Below, one piece after another: positions 1 to 7,159 of a stretch of DNA of 36,561 nucleotides. Below the pieces are notes generated by a model. The model had not been told where the DNA came from. It saw nothing but the letters and a program-made list of their open reading frames with translations, and did not search any database. Made by a program: the position numbers and the translations under genes. The stretch's first letter is position 1. Each line of letters opens with the position of its first letter. The stretch comes from a virus: positions 1 to 36,561 of the IMG/VR virus record IMGVR_UViG_3300037189_016610; one strand, written 5' to 3'.

Positions 1-75
1 GCCATCGGAACTGAGATCAAGTTCGCCGAAGAAGTGGGTGTTCTGAACTATAACACCGGAAGCTTGGCCAACTAA
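1..75 (+). CDS. Major capsid protein, C-terminal fragment (duplicate of the right end)
   Basis: The last 24 codons and TAA stop of the capsid gene, read in frame from base 1, ending in residues TGSLAN. It is the same sequence as the end of the full-length gene at 35569-36549 and is present only because the contig ends overlap. It should not be counted as a separate gene. Confidence 0.93.
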   Translation, partial: AIGTEIKFAEEVGVLNYNTGSLAN

Positions 76-87
76 GCGAATCAACAA
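1..87. repeat. 87-bp terminal direct repeat (left copy)
   Basis: Bases 1-87 are identical to 36475-36561. The repeat covers the last 25 codons of the major capsid gene plus 12 bases after its stop. A repeat cut at arbitrary points inside a gene is what a k-mer assembler leaves when it closes a circular or permuted molecule, so this is more likely an assembly overlap than a biological terminal repeat. Unique length is about 36,474 bases. Confidence 0.93.
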
Positions 88-112
88 CATAAACGAATAA
101 AAAAGAACTGAC

Positions 113-628
113 ATGCCTACTTGTGGAAACATCACCGCCGGTTATACGCGCTCTTGCGAGAACATCGCAAGCGGTATCAAAAACCTGTGGATCGCAAACT
201 TCAACACCGCGACCGTATGGTCGGCCGGTACGACCGGAAACATCGTGTCCGCTACGAGCGCTCCGACGTTCTATCGCGCGGAGATCCGCGAAGGGACTTG
301 TTCCTTCACCGAGGACATCGTGGCGAACGCTCAATTCGGATCCAAGAACATCCGCCAAAACTTCGAGCTGGTGATCATCGGCCAAGGACAGAGCGGCCGA
401 ACCTTCGTCAATGAATTGCTCGGAGCGCGCGTCGTTCTCGGCGTTCAGACCGAAGCCGGGGAATACATCTTGGCGGGCGAGGACAAGGCTCTCGAAGTGA
501 ACGCCGGTAAGGGAACCGCAGGAGTTCAGGCGGGCGAGGAGAACACGATCCGCGTAACCCTTTCGGGTCTCGCCAACGAGTACGCTCCGACCGTGGCATC
601 CGCCTACGCGACGACGATCTTCGTGTAA
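113..628 (+). CDS. Putative major tail (tube) protein
   Basis: A 171-residue soluble protein with no signal peptide or membrane segment. It is rich in beta-prone Thr, Val, Gly and Ala, as tail tube and structural proteins often are. It lies directly after the major capsid gene, with no TATTTA box of its own and an A-rich leader (about 25 bases of mostly A before the ATG), so it is probably co-transcribed with the capsid at high level. A rho-independent terminator follows. Size, composition and position suit a tail tube or other abundant structural protein. I do not recognise a family from motifs alone, and a capsid decoration protein is the main alternative. Confidence 0.5.
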   Translation: MPTCGNITAGYTRSCENIASGIKNLWIANFNTATVWSAGTTGNIVSATSAPTFYRAEIREGTCSFTEDIVANAQFGSKNIRQNFELVIIGQGQSGRTFVNELLGARVVLGVQTEAGEYILAGEDKALEVNAGKGTAGVQAGEENTIRVTLSGLANEYAPTVASAYATTIFV

Positions 629-654
629 ACCGATACCGTCATTCCGTTACATTC

Positions 655-686
655 AAAGAAGGCCCTCCGGGGCCTTCTTCGTTTCC
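655..686 (+). terminator. Rho-independent terminator after the capsid/tail genes
   Basis: A 10-bp perfect stem (656-665 with 670-679) closes a TCCG tetraloop and is followed by CGTTTCC. It lies about 30 bases after the stop of the 113-628 gene and before a TATTTA box at 709-714, so transcription seems to end here and restart for the portal group. Confidence 0.8.
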
Positions 687-707
687 GGTCCCGCGCATGG
701 AACAGGC

Positions 708-714
708 GTATTTA
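708..714 (+). promoter_or_regulatory. TATTTA box before the 722 gene
   Basis: The sequence GTATTTA ends 7 bases before the ATG at 722 and directly follows a terminator. It is one of about a dozen such boxes upstream of genes in this phage. No -33 TTG element is evident. Promoter function is inferred. Confidence 0.55.
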
Positions 715-721
715 GTTAAGG

Positions 722-1066
722 ATGAAACACATCACGATCGGCGATAACGCGCTCTACTTCTCTATCCTCCGGGATTCGCCGTACTTCCAACCGACGACGA
801 ATTACTATGCCCTCAAGGTCCGTTCTATGGACACATCGGTAGAAAAGACCGTCCTCCTTCGGGATGTGAGCGCAGCCCCGTCCTCCTATCAACATTTCCT
901 CTTGACGGGCTCGACCTCGACGGACGTGCTCAGTGCGGCAACGATATCGATGCGGCCTTATGGCATGTTCTACGCGAGCATCTATCCCGTAAGCGGGTCT
1001 ACCCTTTCTGAAGTAGACGCATCCCAAGAACTATGGACCGGATTGATCTATTCAAAAGAATCCTGA
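722..1066 (+). CDS. Hypothetical structural protein upstream of portal
   Basis: A 114-residue protein with no membrane segment or signal peptide, rich in aromatic and beta-prone residues. It starts 7 bases after a TATTTA box and ends 4 bases before the portal gene, so the two are probably one transcript. The C-terminus reads SQELWTGLIYSKES. Its position between tail-tube-like and portal genes suggests a virion or head-tail joining role, but no family is recognised. Confidence 0.7.
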   Translation: MKHITIGDNALYFSILRDSPYFQPTTNYYALKVRSMDTSVEKTVLLRDVSAAPSSYQHFLLTGSTSTDVLSAATISMRPYGMFYASIYPVSGSTLSEVDASQELWTGLIYSKES

Positions 1067-1070
1067 ACGA

Positions 1071-2516
1071 ATGAGCGAATCACAACAAATCCCGAAAGGC
1101 CTATCGACGGACTTCTTCGCCTTCTCGAAATTGTATCCCGAGCCCACCTTCAAAACGAAGAAAGCAAGCGGGAAGCAATGGATCGAGTTCGGTCAGGACA
1201 ACAACCTCCCGGCCTATGTCGAGGACCTTCTCGACAAGTCACCGGACGCCTCGGGGATCATCCATGGATCGATCCTTTTCTGTTCCGGGAACGGCCTAGT
1301 GAAACCCTCGGACCCGAAGGCGGCCGCCATGTACGCGAACGGCTCGATCAACCGGGCCAATCCGAACGACCTCAACGCCGTTCAAGGAAAGCTCTTCCGG
1401 GACCTCGTCGTCCATGGCGGAGCATGCCTCAACGTCCGTTGGAGGAAGGATAAGAAGGGGATCGCCGATGTGCATGCCGTACCGGTTACGAAGATGCGCC
1501 TCGATGCCGAGGGGGACGGATTTTGGATCTCCCCGGATTGGACCAATTTCAAGAAGGACGGCAACGAGCCGGAGTTCTTCGGGCATTTCGACCCCGAGGC
1601 GGGCGGTTCCCAGATCATCTATCTCCGGGCTCCTTCTCCTCGTTCCACCCCGTACGCGATGCCCTCCTATTGGAGCGCGCGCGAATCGATCGAACTCCAA
1701 TCGGCGTTGATGCGCCATAACCTCAAGCGGGTTCAAAATAACTTTATGGTTTCGGCGATCATTTCTTATGACGACGTACCAACGGCCGAAGAACAGGACA
1801 AGATGAACAAGAGCCTGAAGGATTTCGTCGTGGGACCCGATGGGGAGTTCACGGGCGGATTCCTGACGACTTACGGCGGAGGCGTGAAGGTCACCCCTTT
1901 CGATTCCGGAGCCGGGCCGAAGGATTTCGCGCAGATCCAAGAGACGGCAGATCAACGCATCCGCTCCGCCTTCCGTGTATGCGGGAACGGGGACATCTTC
2001 GGTCTCGCCCGAGGCAACGAGACGGGATTCAATTCGAGCGACCTCGAAACGGAATATGAACTCTATTCCCAAACGGTCGTCCGTCCCTTGCAAAACCTGT
2101 TGATCGGGGTTTGGGCCATGCTCGGAGAGTTGGGCGGGATCCAACATCAATGGGAGATCGACCCGTTCACGCTCCGCCAAGTCGAGCAATCCGTGAAGGG
2201 GGCCGAAGCCGCAACGCCGGGCGGTTCCTTGCCCGCCCCGGATGCGTCCAATCCCGTTCCGGCTACCGATGTGGCCGCGACCGCCCTCAACGGCGCTCAG
2301 ATCGATTCCCTGCTCTCCATCGTTCAGGCCGTTTCGTCCGGGACGCTCACGAAGGAAACCGCCCTCCCGCTCATTCAGGCCGCATTCCCCACGATCCCCG
2401 TCGCCATGGTCGAGGCGATGATCAACGGGGCGGCCAAGGCCGAACCCCTTCCGGCGAAGGATGTTCCCGCCCTTCCCGCTCCAACATCAAATCCCGCTCT
2501 CCTCAATGGCAAATGA
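1071..2516 (+). CDS. Phage portal protein
   Basis: A 481-residue protein of normal portal length. It would form the dodecameric ring at one capsid vertex through which DNA is packaged and ejected. The N-terminal part has the portal-like stretch WIEFGQDNNLPAYVEDLL followed by a segment on repeated subunits (SPDASGIIHGS). Around residues 255-330 come the wing/stem-type sequences (DFAQIQETADQRIRSAF and GNETGFNSSDLETEYELYSQ) typical of HK97/SPP1-type portals. The last 110 residues are Pro/Ala rich. The next gene starts inside its last four codons. The gene is unusual in lying downstream of the capsid gene and about 17 kb from the large terminase. Confidence 0.88.
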   Translation: MSESQQIPKGLSTDFFAFSKLYPEPTFKTKKASGKQWIEFGQDNNLPAYVEDLLDKSPDASGIIHGSILFCSGNGLVKPSDPKAAAMYANGSINRANPNDLNAVQGKLFRDLVVHGGACLNVRWRKDKKGIADVHAVPVTKMRLDAEGDGFWISPDWTNFKKDGNEPEFFGHFDPEAGGSQIIYLRAPSPRSTPYAMPSYWSARESIELQSALMRHNLKRVQNNFMVSAIISYDDVPTAEEQDKMNKSLKDFVVGPDGEFTGGFLTTYGGGVKVTPFDSGAGPKDFAQIQETADQRIRSAFRVCGNGDIFGLARGNETGFNSSDLETEYELYSQTVVRPLQNLLIGVWAMLGELGGIQHQWEIDPFTLRQVEQSVKGAEAATPGGSLPAPDASNPVPATDVAATALNGAQIDSLLSIVQAVSSGTLTKETALPLIQAAFPTIPVAMVEAMINGAAKAEPLPAKDVPALPAPTSNPALLNGK

Positions 2517-3078
2517 AAAACTACTCGTCTCCACGGAAACGGTAAAGGCGAACTCGATCATCGAGGGCAACGTCGAACCGGCCAAGCTCCGCCAATGCAT
2601 CCTCGAAGCTCAACGCATCGAACTCAAGAGCATTCTCGGCGCGCGCCTGTTCGGGATCTTCCTCGATTCGGTGGACGACTCCGGTTCCTTGACGGGGCTC
2701 ACATCCATTCAGACCGAATGTTATGAGGAGTATATCGTTCCCCTGTTGTCCAAATACGCCGAGGAGCGTTTCGTCTATGCGACCTCTTACCAGCTATCGA
2801 ACATCGGGGTCGCTCAGACCAACACGAGCAACAACAAATCCGCAACGGATGAATCGATCGCCAAGGTCGCCAAGCGGTCGAGGAACGACGCGGATTTCTA
2901 CGCGCAACGCCTGAAGAACTTCATCCTGTTGAGCGAGAACTCTACCGACCTCGCGGTCTATTATTACGAGAGCAATCAGAACATCGCCCCACAAAAGAAG
3001 GTCGCTCAAGGATTCATCTACACCGGCCCGCATCGGGGAGGGAACCCCGATGGATGCTGTAATCCTCCCGGCCGATGA
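2506..3078 (+). CDS. Head-tail connector/adaptor-like protein
   Basis: A 190-residue, mostly alpha-helical protein starting at an ATG that overlaps the portal stop by 11 bases, which implies translational coupling. Helices such as LRQCILEAQRIELKSILG and YEEYIVPLLSKYAEERFVY, and the position directly after the portal, fit the gp6/gp15-type head-completion adaptors. Similar proteins after the portal are common in Bacteroidota phages. An in-frame ATG at 2461 exists but lies deep in the portal gene. The tail (HRGGNPDGCCNPPGR) is Gly/Cys rich. The role is inferred from position and helical content, not from a catalytic motif. Confidence 0.6.
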   Translation: MANEKLLVSTETVKANSIIEGNVEPAKLRQCILEAQRIELKSILGARLFGIFLDSVDDSGSLTGLTSIQTECYEEYIVPLLSKYAEERFVYATSYQLSNIGVAQTNTSNNKSATDESIAKVAKRSRNDADFYAQRLKNFILLSENSTDLAVYYYESNQNIAPQKKVAQGFIYTGPHRGGNPDGCCNPPGR

Positions 3079-3428
3079 ACCTGTTCGCCATGTCTACCGA
3101 TTCCGTTCAATTCGCGATCATCGCCGCGTTGATCTCCGCTCTCGGCGGGGTGATCATCTACATCCAAAGCCAAGGCGAGAAACATCAACAAGAGCACAAC
3201 GCGCGCACCGAGGCGAAGCTCGGTTCGTTGGATGAAAAGATGGAGCAATCCCACAAGGCAACGGCCGAAGCTCAAAAAGCCAACGCCGAGGATCACGCGA
3301 ATGTGGTCTCCACCTTATCCCGCGTCGAGCAAGCGATCCTCGGGGTGAACAAGGATCTCGAACGGCACGAGCGCGAGATCGATTACCTCAATAGACAGGT
3401 GGACGACTTGCGCGAAAGAACTCTTTGA
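3075..3428 (+). CDS. Membrane-anchored coiled-coil protein (holin/spanin candidate)
   Basis: A 117-residue protein with one hydrophobic segment at about residues 10-29 (VQFAIIAALISALGGVIIYI). A long charged coiled coil follows, with heptads through the Gln/Glu/Lys-rich region to the C-terminus. It overlaps the upstream gene by ATGA (3075-3078) and lies one base before another membrane protein. Topology resembles small holin-like or i-spanin-like lysis proteins. Its place at the end of the late operon supports a lysis role, but a structural function is possible. Confidence 0.55.
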   Translation: MNLFAMSTDSVQFAIIAALISALGGVIIYIQSQGEKHQQEHNARTEAKLGSLDEKMEQSHKATAEAQKANAEDHANVVSTLSRVEQAILGVNKDLERHEREIDYLNRQVDDLRERTL

Positions 3429-3429
3429 G

Positions 3430-3819
3430 ATGAAACTGCTCCGGTACTTCCGTTCCGTTTGGGCATCGATCCCATCGGATGAACGAGAGGACCGCCGTAC
3501 GCGTTGGGTCCTAACGTTGCTCTCGTTCCTGATGCTCTCGTTCCTGATGTTCGCCGGGTTCATTGCGGCCATGTTCAAGGGAGACGAGATCGCTCTCGCG
3601 TGCATTGATCTCGTGAAACATCTCTCCTATGTGTTCGCCGGAACGATCTCGTGTTATTACATGGCGGAGAGCTTCTTCCCTTCCTCGGATCGCCCCTATT
3701 GGGGCGGAGGCGGATCGGTGGTGAACGTGTTCAAACGAAAGGGACAGGACCAAGGATCTCCTTCGGATCTCTCTCAGCCGCCCGTTTCCCCGGACTCCGC
3801 CGATTCACAGGTCGATTGA
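3430..3819 (+). CDS. Two-segment membrane protein (holin candidate)
   Basis: A 129-residue protein with a basic, charged N-terminus. Hydrophobic segments lie at about residues 27-47 (WVLTLLSFLMLSFLMFAGFI) and 57-75 (around LVKHLSYVFAGTISCYYMA), and a Pro/Ser/Asp-rich soluble tail of about 45 residues follows. Size and topology match a class II holin, which would form the pores that let the lysin through. It is the last gene of the late operon. No holin family signature can be confirmed by eye, and no endolysin sits beside it. Confidence 0.55.
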   Translation: MKLLRYFRSVWASIPSDEREDRRTRWVLTLLSFLMLSFLMFAGFIAAMFKGDEIALACIDLVKHLSYVFAGTISCYYMAESFFPSSDRPYWGGGGSVVNVFKRKGQDQGSPSDLSQPPVSPDSADSQVD

Positions 3820-3915
3820 AACGAACCCGAGCAGGTCGGCAACGGAGACCCCGAGCAGGAGCAGGACCACGCAATAGAACGCGTCGATCAACCTCGTTCT
3901 CGTCCGGTTGTCCAT
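3805..3915 (-). CDS. 36-residue single-span membrane peptide
   Basis: This short gene reads leftward. Its ATG overlaps the TGA of the upstream minus-strand gene by one base (TGATG at 3917-3913), a typical coupling arrangement. The peptide has a basic N-terminus (MDNRTRTR) and one long hydrophobic span (AFYCVVLLLLGVSVADLLGF). Its 3' end runs 15 bases into the 3' end of the convergent 3430-3819 gene. The coupled start and clean membrane span argue that it is real. Function is unknown; pinholin, toxin-like peptide or exclusion peptide are possibilities. Confidence 0.5.
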   Translation of the reverse strand: MDNRTRTRLIDAFYCVVLLLLGVSVADLLGFVSIDL

Positions 3916-4211
3916 CACGCCGGGACGGAGATCAACTCGAACTCGATCACGAGATTCTGTCCCGGCTCCATCACGACCCCTTTAGCGGCCATTATCGCCA
4001 AGAGGAACCCATCGAATCCCGGCCGTAGTTCATCCGGTTCAACGTCCCAAATGGAGAGCCCGGCGACCCGGATCCGGACCTCTTGGAGCGGCTCCTGATG
4101 GAACGCCTCGACAAGCATGTCGAACAGGCTCGCGTTATCGCGGTCCCTAATCAGGATCTCGCCCCCTTCGAGGCGTAGGGTATGGACCCCGGAGAGGAGA
4201 TTCTTCGCCAT
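3915..4211 (-). CDS. Hypothetical protein, 98 residues
   Basis: This reads leftward, against the flanking late and integrase genes. The sequence is acidic and mixed alpha/beta, with stretches such as LRLEGGEILIRDRDNASLFD and MEPGQNLVIEFELISVPA, and no membrane segment. ATG at 4211 is chosen. A GTG in frame at 4274 would add 21 residues, and the frame stays open to about 4495 with no ATG, GTG or TTG. It is coupled by TGATG to the 36-residue membrane peptide downstream. No family is recognised. Confidence 0.6.
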   Translation of the reverse strand: MAKNLLSGVHTLRLEGGEILIRDRDNASLFDMLVEAFHQEPLQEVRIRVAGLSIWDVEPDELRPGFDGFLLAIMAAKGVVMEPGQNLVIEFELISVPA

Positions 4212-4394
4212 GGATCCAAAGATCGGGGATTCCCCGGCCCGAAGAACGCCGGTAGCCCTCCAAGGGAGTCGCACCCGGCGAATCGCCCCTTTTGTTGCCG
4301 GAGGACCCCATTTCCGGGCCTGTTTCCACCCCTCCCAAAGACATTCCCGGAACGTCTGTAATGCCCGAGGCTCTAAGGAAAAGGCCGAAAACGA

Positions 4395-4423
4395 CTGGGG
4401 CCCCTGATGAACAGGAGCCCCAG
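4395..4423 (-). terminator. Hairpin, possible leftward terminator or attenuator
   Basis: CTGGGGC pairs with GCCCCAG, then CCTG with CAGG after a one-base mismatch, with a five-base loop. On the minus strand it is followed by TCGTTTTCGGCCTTTTCC. It could end leftward transcripts entering from the integrase side, or lie in the leader of the leftward pair. The region 4280-4603 otherwise holds no gene I can support. Confidence 0.4.
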
Positions 4424-4603
4424 CGCTCAGTGAACCCGTAGGGAGTTCCGGAGCGACCCCGTTCAGACATGGGCAAACGTTTAGAATGTCAAGGAGTTAA
4501 CCCCTCTTCCCGACCTATGCGGATCAATCCAAGGGAGCGGCAAAGTTGATGTTTTTAGTTCCGGTTTTGCCCCCTCTTTTGCCGGAGCCAACCGAAAGAA
4601 CCA

Positions 4604-5824
4604 ATGAAAAAAGAGCCTCAGGTTTACCTCGACGGGAGTACGATTTATCTCCTCCAACAAGGCATCCCGATGATCGCCCCGGATGGGACGAAACGTTACG
4701 GCCGGGTCCGGGTCTCTACCGGCCTGACAATCGTGCCCGATAAATGGAATCCTAAGGAGGGGAGACCGAGCCTCCAACATTCCGTCCAAGACGGGTTCTC
4801 CCTGACCGGGAAGATCGAGGAACAACTCGCCAAGATGACGGCCGCTTACCAACATGCGGAGCGCGAAGGGGACCTCCGCCCGGAACGCATCCGAGACGAG
4901 TTCCAACAACTCGCGAAACCCAACCGCCCGACGGTGATCGTTCCGGTCCGGGTCGAGGCGGGCGTCTCCGCCCTGATGACGGAGATCGAGAAAGCATGTC
5001 GGGACCCAAAGAGCCGGAACCAATCGGCGAACTTCAGGCATCGCCTTGAGGAGTTCGACGCCTCGGCGTCCATGCTCCGGATCGATGACCAATGGAGGAC
5101 CCGGTTCTATGGGTTCCTCCGCGCCGAGCGCGGCTATAGCGACAACTCCATGTGGAACGCGCAAAAGCATTTGAACAAGTTGATCCTCTTCTCCCAAAAG
5201 AAGGGGATCAAAACCAAGCTCTCGACCGATCGCCAGTTCAAGCTCACGAGCGCGATAACGGATTGGCTCGATTGGTCCGACTTGGCGCGCATCGTGGCGC
5301 ATGTGCCGTCTACTCCCCGCCTGATGGAAGCCAAGACGTTCGCCCTGCTCGGCGCGTTCACCTCCATCCGGATCTCTGATTATCCCCGGTTCTTCGAGAA
5401 CCTCTCCCTGAGGAACGGGATCTATTGCTCGCAGTTCAAATGCACCAAGAGCCCGAGCCCGCTCGTTATGCCGATCGTCCTGCTCCCATTGGCGGATCAA
5501 CTCCGGGAGGCGGGCATCCCCAAGAATCGCTCCGAGCAGGGCATCCGGGACGCGGTTCAAGACCTCGTGAACGAGGCGGGTATCGCCAAGGTGATCACGC
5601 CCCACTGTCTCCGCCGGTCGTTCATAAGCAATATGCTTGCGGGCGCGCCTGAGATCGGAGAGAGGATCCTTTGTTCCCTCTTCACAGGCCACCAAATCGG
5701 AGGATCGGAAAGGAAGGTTTTCGCCGGGTACAATCAGGGCGGGTTGATCGCGGACGCGGCCCTATTCGTTCGCTTGGCCAAGACGATCAACCCGGAGAAC
5801 ACGGGCGGGATGCGGCTCGTCTGA
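4604..5824 (+). CDS. int: Tyrosine recombinase / phage integrase
   Basis: A 406-residue protein of normal integrase length, which would carry out site-specific recombination between phage and host attachment sites. An N-terminal arm-binding-type domain (about 1-60, with GRVRVSTGLTIVPDKWNP) resembles that of Bacteroidota integrases. A SAM-like core-binding region (about 115-205) and the C-terminal catalytic domain follow. All catalytic positions are visible: Arg256 (SIRISDY), Lys282 (CTKS), His334 and Arg337 (HCLRR), His363 (TGHQ) and Tyr376 (AGYNQ). The start is preceded by an A-rich context. A terminator follows the stop. It makes the phage temperate in principle; no attP core can be identified from this sequence alone. 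Confidence 0.92.
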   Translation: MKKEPQVYLDGSTIYLLQQGIPMIAPDGTKRYGRVRVSTGLTIVPDKWNPKEGRPSLQHSVQDGFSLTGKIEEQLAKMTAAYQHAEREGDLRPERIRDEFQQLAKPNRPTVIVPVRVEAGVSALMTEIEKACRDPKSRNQSANFRHRLEEFDASASMLRIDDQWRTRFYGFLRAERGYSDNSMWNAQKHLNKLILFSQKKGIKTKLSTDRQFKLTSAITDWLDWSDLARIVAHVPSTPRLMEAKTFALLGAFTSIRISDYPRFFENLSLRNGIYCSQFKCTKSPSPLVMPIVLLPLADQLREAGIPKNRSEQGIRDAVQDLVNEAGIAKVITPHCLRRSFISNMLAGAPEIGERILCSLFTGHQIGGSERKVFAGYNQGGLIADAALFVRLAKTINPENTGGMRLV

Positions 5825-5850
5825 TTCCGGGGGATCCATGTTGAACGAAG

Positions 5851-5880
5851 AAGGGCGGCCAATGGCCGCCCTTTCGCGTT
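5851..5880 (+). terminator. Integrase terminator
   Basis: A 10-bp perfect stem (5851-5860 with 5864-5873) has a three-base AAT loop and is followed by TCGCGTT, 27 bases after the integrase stop. It faces the leftward terminator about 80 bases further on, separating the convergent integrase and early transcripts. Confidence 0.75.
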
Positions 5881-5944
5881 CTCCCGGCTCGACTCCTCAG
5901 ACGGGCCCGTTGATATGCGCGCACCAAGATCGCCGCTTATATCG

Positions 5945-5979
5945 AACAAAAAACAAAGGGCGGGGATCCCTCCCCGCCC
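5945..5979 (-). terminator. Strong leftward terminator of the early operon
   Basis: On the minus strand GGGCGGGGA and TCCCCGCCC form a perfect 9-bp stem around GGGA, followed by TTTGTTTTTTGTT. It is the only strong terminator downstream of the leftward gene run from 11680 to 6063, so that run may be one long transcript. The remainder of 5881-6062 shows no gene. Confidence 0.85.
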
Positions 5980-6062
5980 CCAACCAAAACAAGAAACCGG
6001 AGAACATGGCCGAACCCGGTCGCTTATAAATAGGGCGGCTATCGAGGACCCGCGCCTTCGCC

Positions 6063-6341
6063 TCAATTGTTCTCGTTCAGTTTCGACCAACAACAACACC
6101 CGTCCTTTGCGGCAGCGGCTTGGTTCGCATCACGGGCGGCTTGGTTCAGGCGTTCCCGAATCTCCGCCTCCGGTAGATTGGTCAGGGAGAGGATATTCTT
6201 CTCCTTTCGATAGTACTCCGTTCGGATGGAATCATAGTCCTGTTGACAGTTCTCGTTCTTCTTGCAGGATACGAGCACCAAGACAAGAGCCACGAGATAG
6301 ACGGCCAATGCGCGGCCAAGGTTTGTGGTTGTGTTCTTCAT
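6063..6341 (-). CDS. Small lipoprotein
   Basis: A 92-residue protein with a classical lipoprotein signal: MKN start, a hydrophobic run at 11-24 and a lipobox LVSC with the lipidated Cys at 26. The mature part is a charged helix with an unusual C-terminal Cys cluster (DGCCCWSK). It is the last gene before the leftward terminator, overlapping the upstream gene by ATGA. The ATG at 6341 lies behind AATCAAA, the A-rich context seen elsewhere. Small phage lipoproteins serve as outer spanins or as superinfection-exclusion factors. Expression with early/accessory genes fits exclusion better than lysis, but this is inference. Confidence 0.8.
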   Translation of the reverse strand: MKNTTTNLGRALAVYLVALVLVLVSCKKNENCQQDYDSIRTEYYRKEKNILSLTNLPEAEIRERLNQAARDANQAAAAKDGCCCWSKLNENN

Positions 6342-7159
6342 TTTGATTCGGGTTGTTGGGTTGTTGTTTCGGGTTGTTGGGTTACGCGTTGCAGGATGGC
6401 GATGAATTTGGCGGTTGAGGCTTCGATTTTGTTCATTTCGAGTCTGCCTCCATTGACGAGCGCAATCGACGCATGGAGCGCGGCCGCTGCTATAGCGGGA
6501 TCGATACCGGTGCGGGCCGGAATAGGAGCGAATGATATCGGCGCATGCGACGAGGGGACCGGGGCGGGCGGCATAGCGGGAGCGGATGCCTTGGCGGATT
6601 GGATCTCGTCGGTCTTGGCGGGGCGGAACTTCCATCCATGGGGACCCTTGCTCACGGGTTCGGCCGCGTAATGGCGCGCGACGCCAACCGGGAAGAACTT
6701 CTCCCCGTTCTCCCTGCTCTTGCCCGTGTATTCGCCTGAGGTCCCGTCCTCCATCGTGACGACGAAATCGTACATCGTGCCGAACTTGTTCTTGAATTCC
6801 TTTTTGAACTCTACCGTCTTGACGGTATACTCTCCTATCCCTGCTTCGACTTGTTTCATTTTTGTTTGAAATTTGATTCCTGATTCCCGTTCCTGTTGTT
6901 CCCTCTTCGATCGATTCACTTGTTCGGTCCATTCCTCCGCCTCCCGGCGCAACTCCTCCGGGACATCCTGATCGGGCGAATGCACGAAATCCCATGTCTC
7001 CATGGCATGCCTGATGTATTGGCCCGAGGCGACCCCGTAACCGTGGAATCTCTGCCCATCCTGACTCGTCACGAGCACCCGGTAACCGTCGCGCGTACGC
7101 TCGACAACGCGACCGACGAGGGTTTCGCGTTCGTCTATCCGGGTCGCTTGCTCGATCAT
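6338..7159 (-). CDS. Hypothetical protein, possible OB-fold/ssDNA-binding C-terminal half
   Basis: A 273-residue protein. Residues 1-100 are basic and charged (LVGRVVERTRDGYRVLV, then a Glu/Arg-rich helix). Residues 101-175 are beta-rich (FGTMYDFVVTMEDGTSGEYTGKS, KFRPAKTDEIQ) and recall small OB-fold single-strand-binding proteins of Bacteroidota phages. Then come a Pro/Ala linker, a helix with KIEASTAKFIAILQ and a TTQQPE tail. An internal ATG at 6859 sits behind TTTCAAACAAAA, exactly the leader type used by neighbours, so a separate 173-residue product is likely. It is coupled by ATGA to the genes on both sides. The ssDNA-binding role is tentative. Confidence 0.6.
   Translation of the reverse strand: MIEQATRIDERETLVGRVVERTRDGYRVLVTSQDGQRFHGYGVASGQYIRHAMETWDFVHSPDQDVPEELRREAEEWTEQVNRSKREQQERESGIKFQTKMKQVEAGIGEYTVKTVEFKKEFKNKFGTMYDFVVTMEDGTSGEYTGKSRENGEKFFPVGVARHYAAEPVSKGPHGWKFRPAKTDEIQSAKASAPAMPPAPVPSSHAPISFAPIPARTGIDPAIAAAALHASIALVNGGRLEMNKIEASTAKFIAILQRVTQQPETTTQQPESK

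Noticed and set aside
1296-2189. 297-codon minus-strand open frame inside the portal gene
   Set aside because: Antisense shadow of a well-supported portal protein.
4117-4407. 96-codon plus-strand open frame opposite the 98-residue gene
   Set aside because: Arg/Ser/Pro-rich with no leader or coupling; the minus-strand frame is coupled to a membrane peptide gene and has better composition.
4481-5695. 404-codon open frame antisense to the integrase
   Set aside because: The plus-strand frame has all tyrosine-recombinase catalytic residues; the antisense frame is Arg/Asp/Pro-rich filler typical of GC-rich coding DNA.
6342-6995. In-frame extension of the lipoprotein gene to 310 codons
   Set aside because: The signal peptide and lipobox must be at the N-terminus, and ATG 6341 has the expected A-rich leader; the upstream stretch is a shadow of the neighbouring gene.
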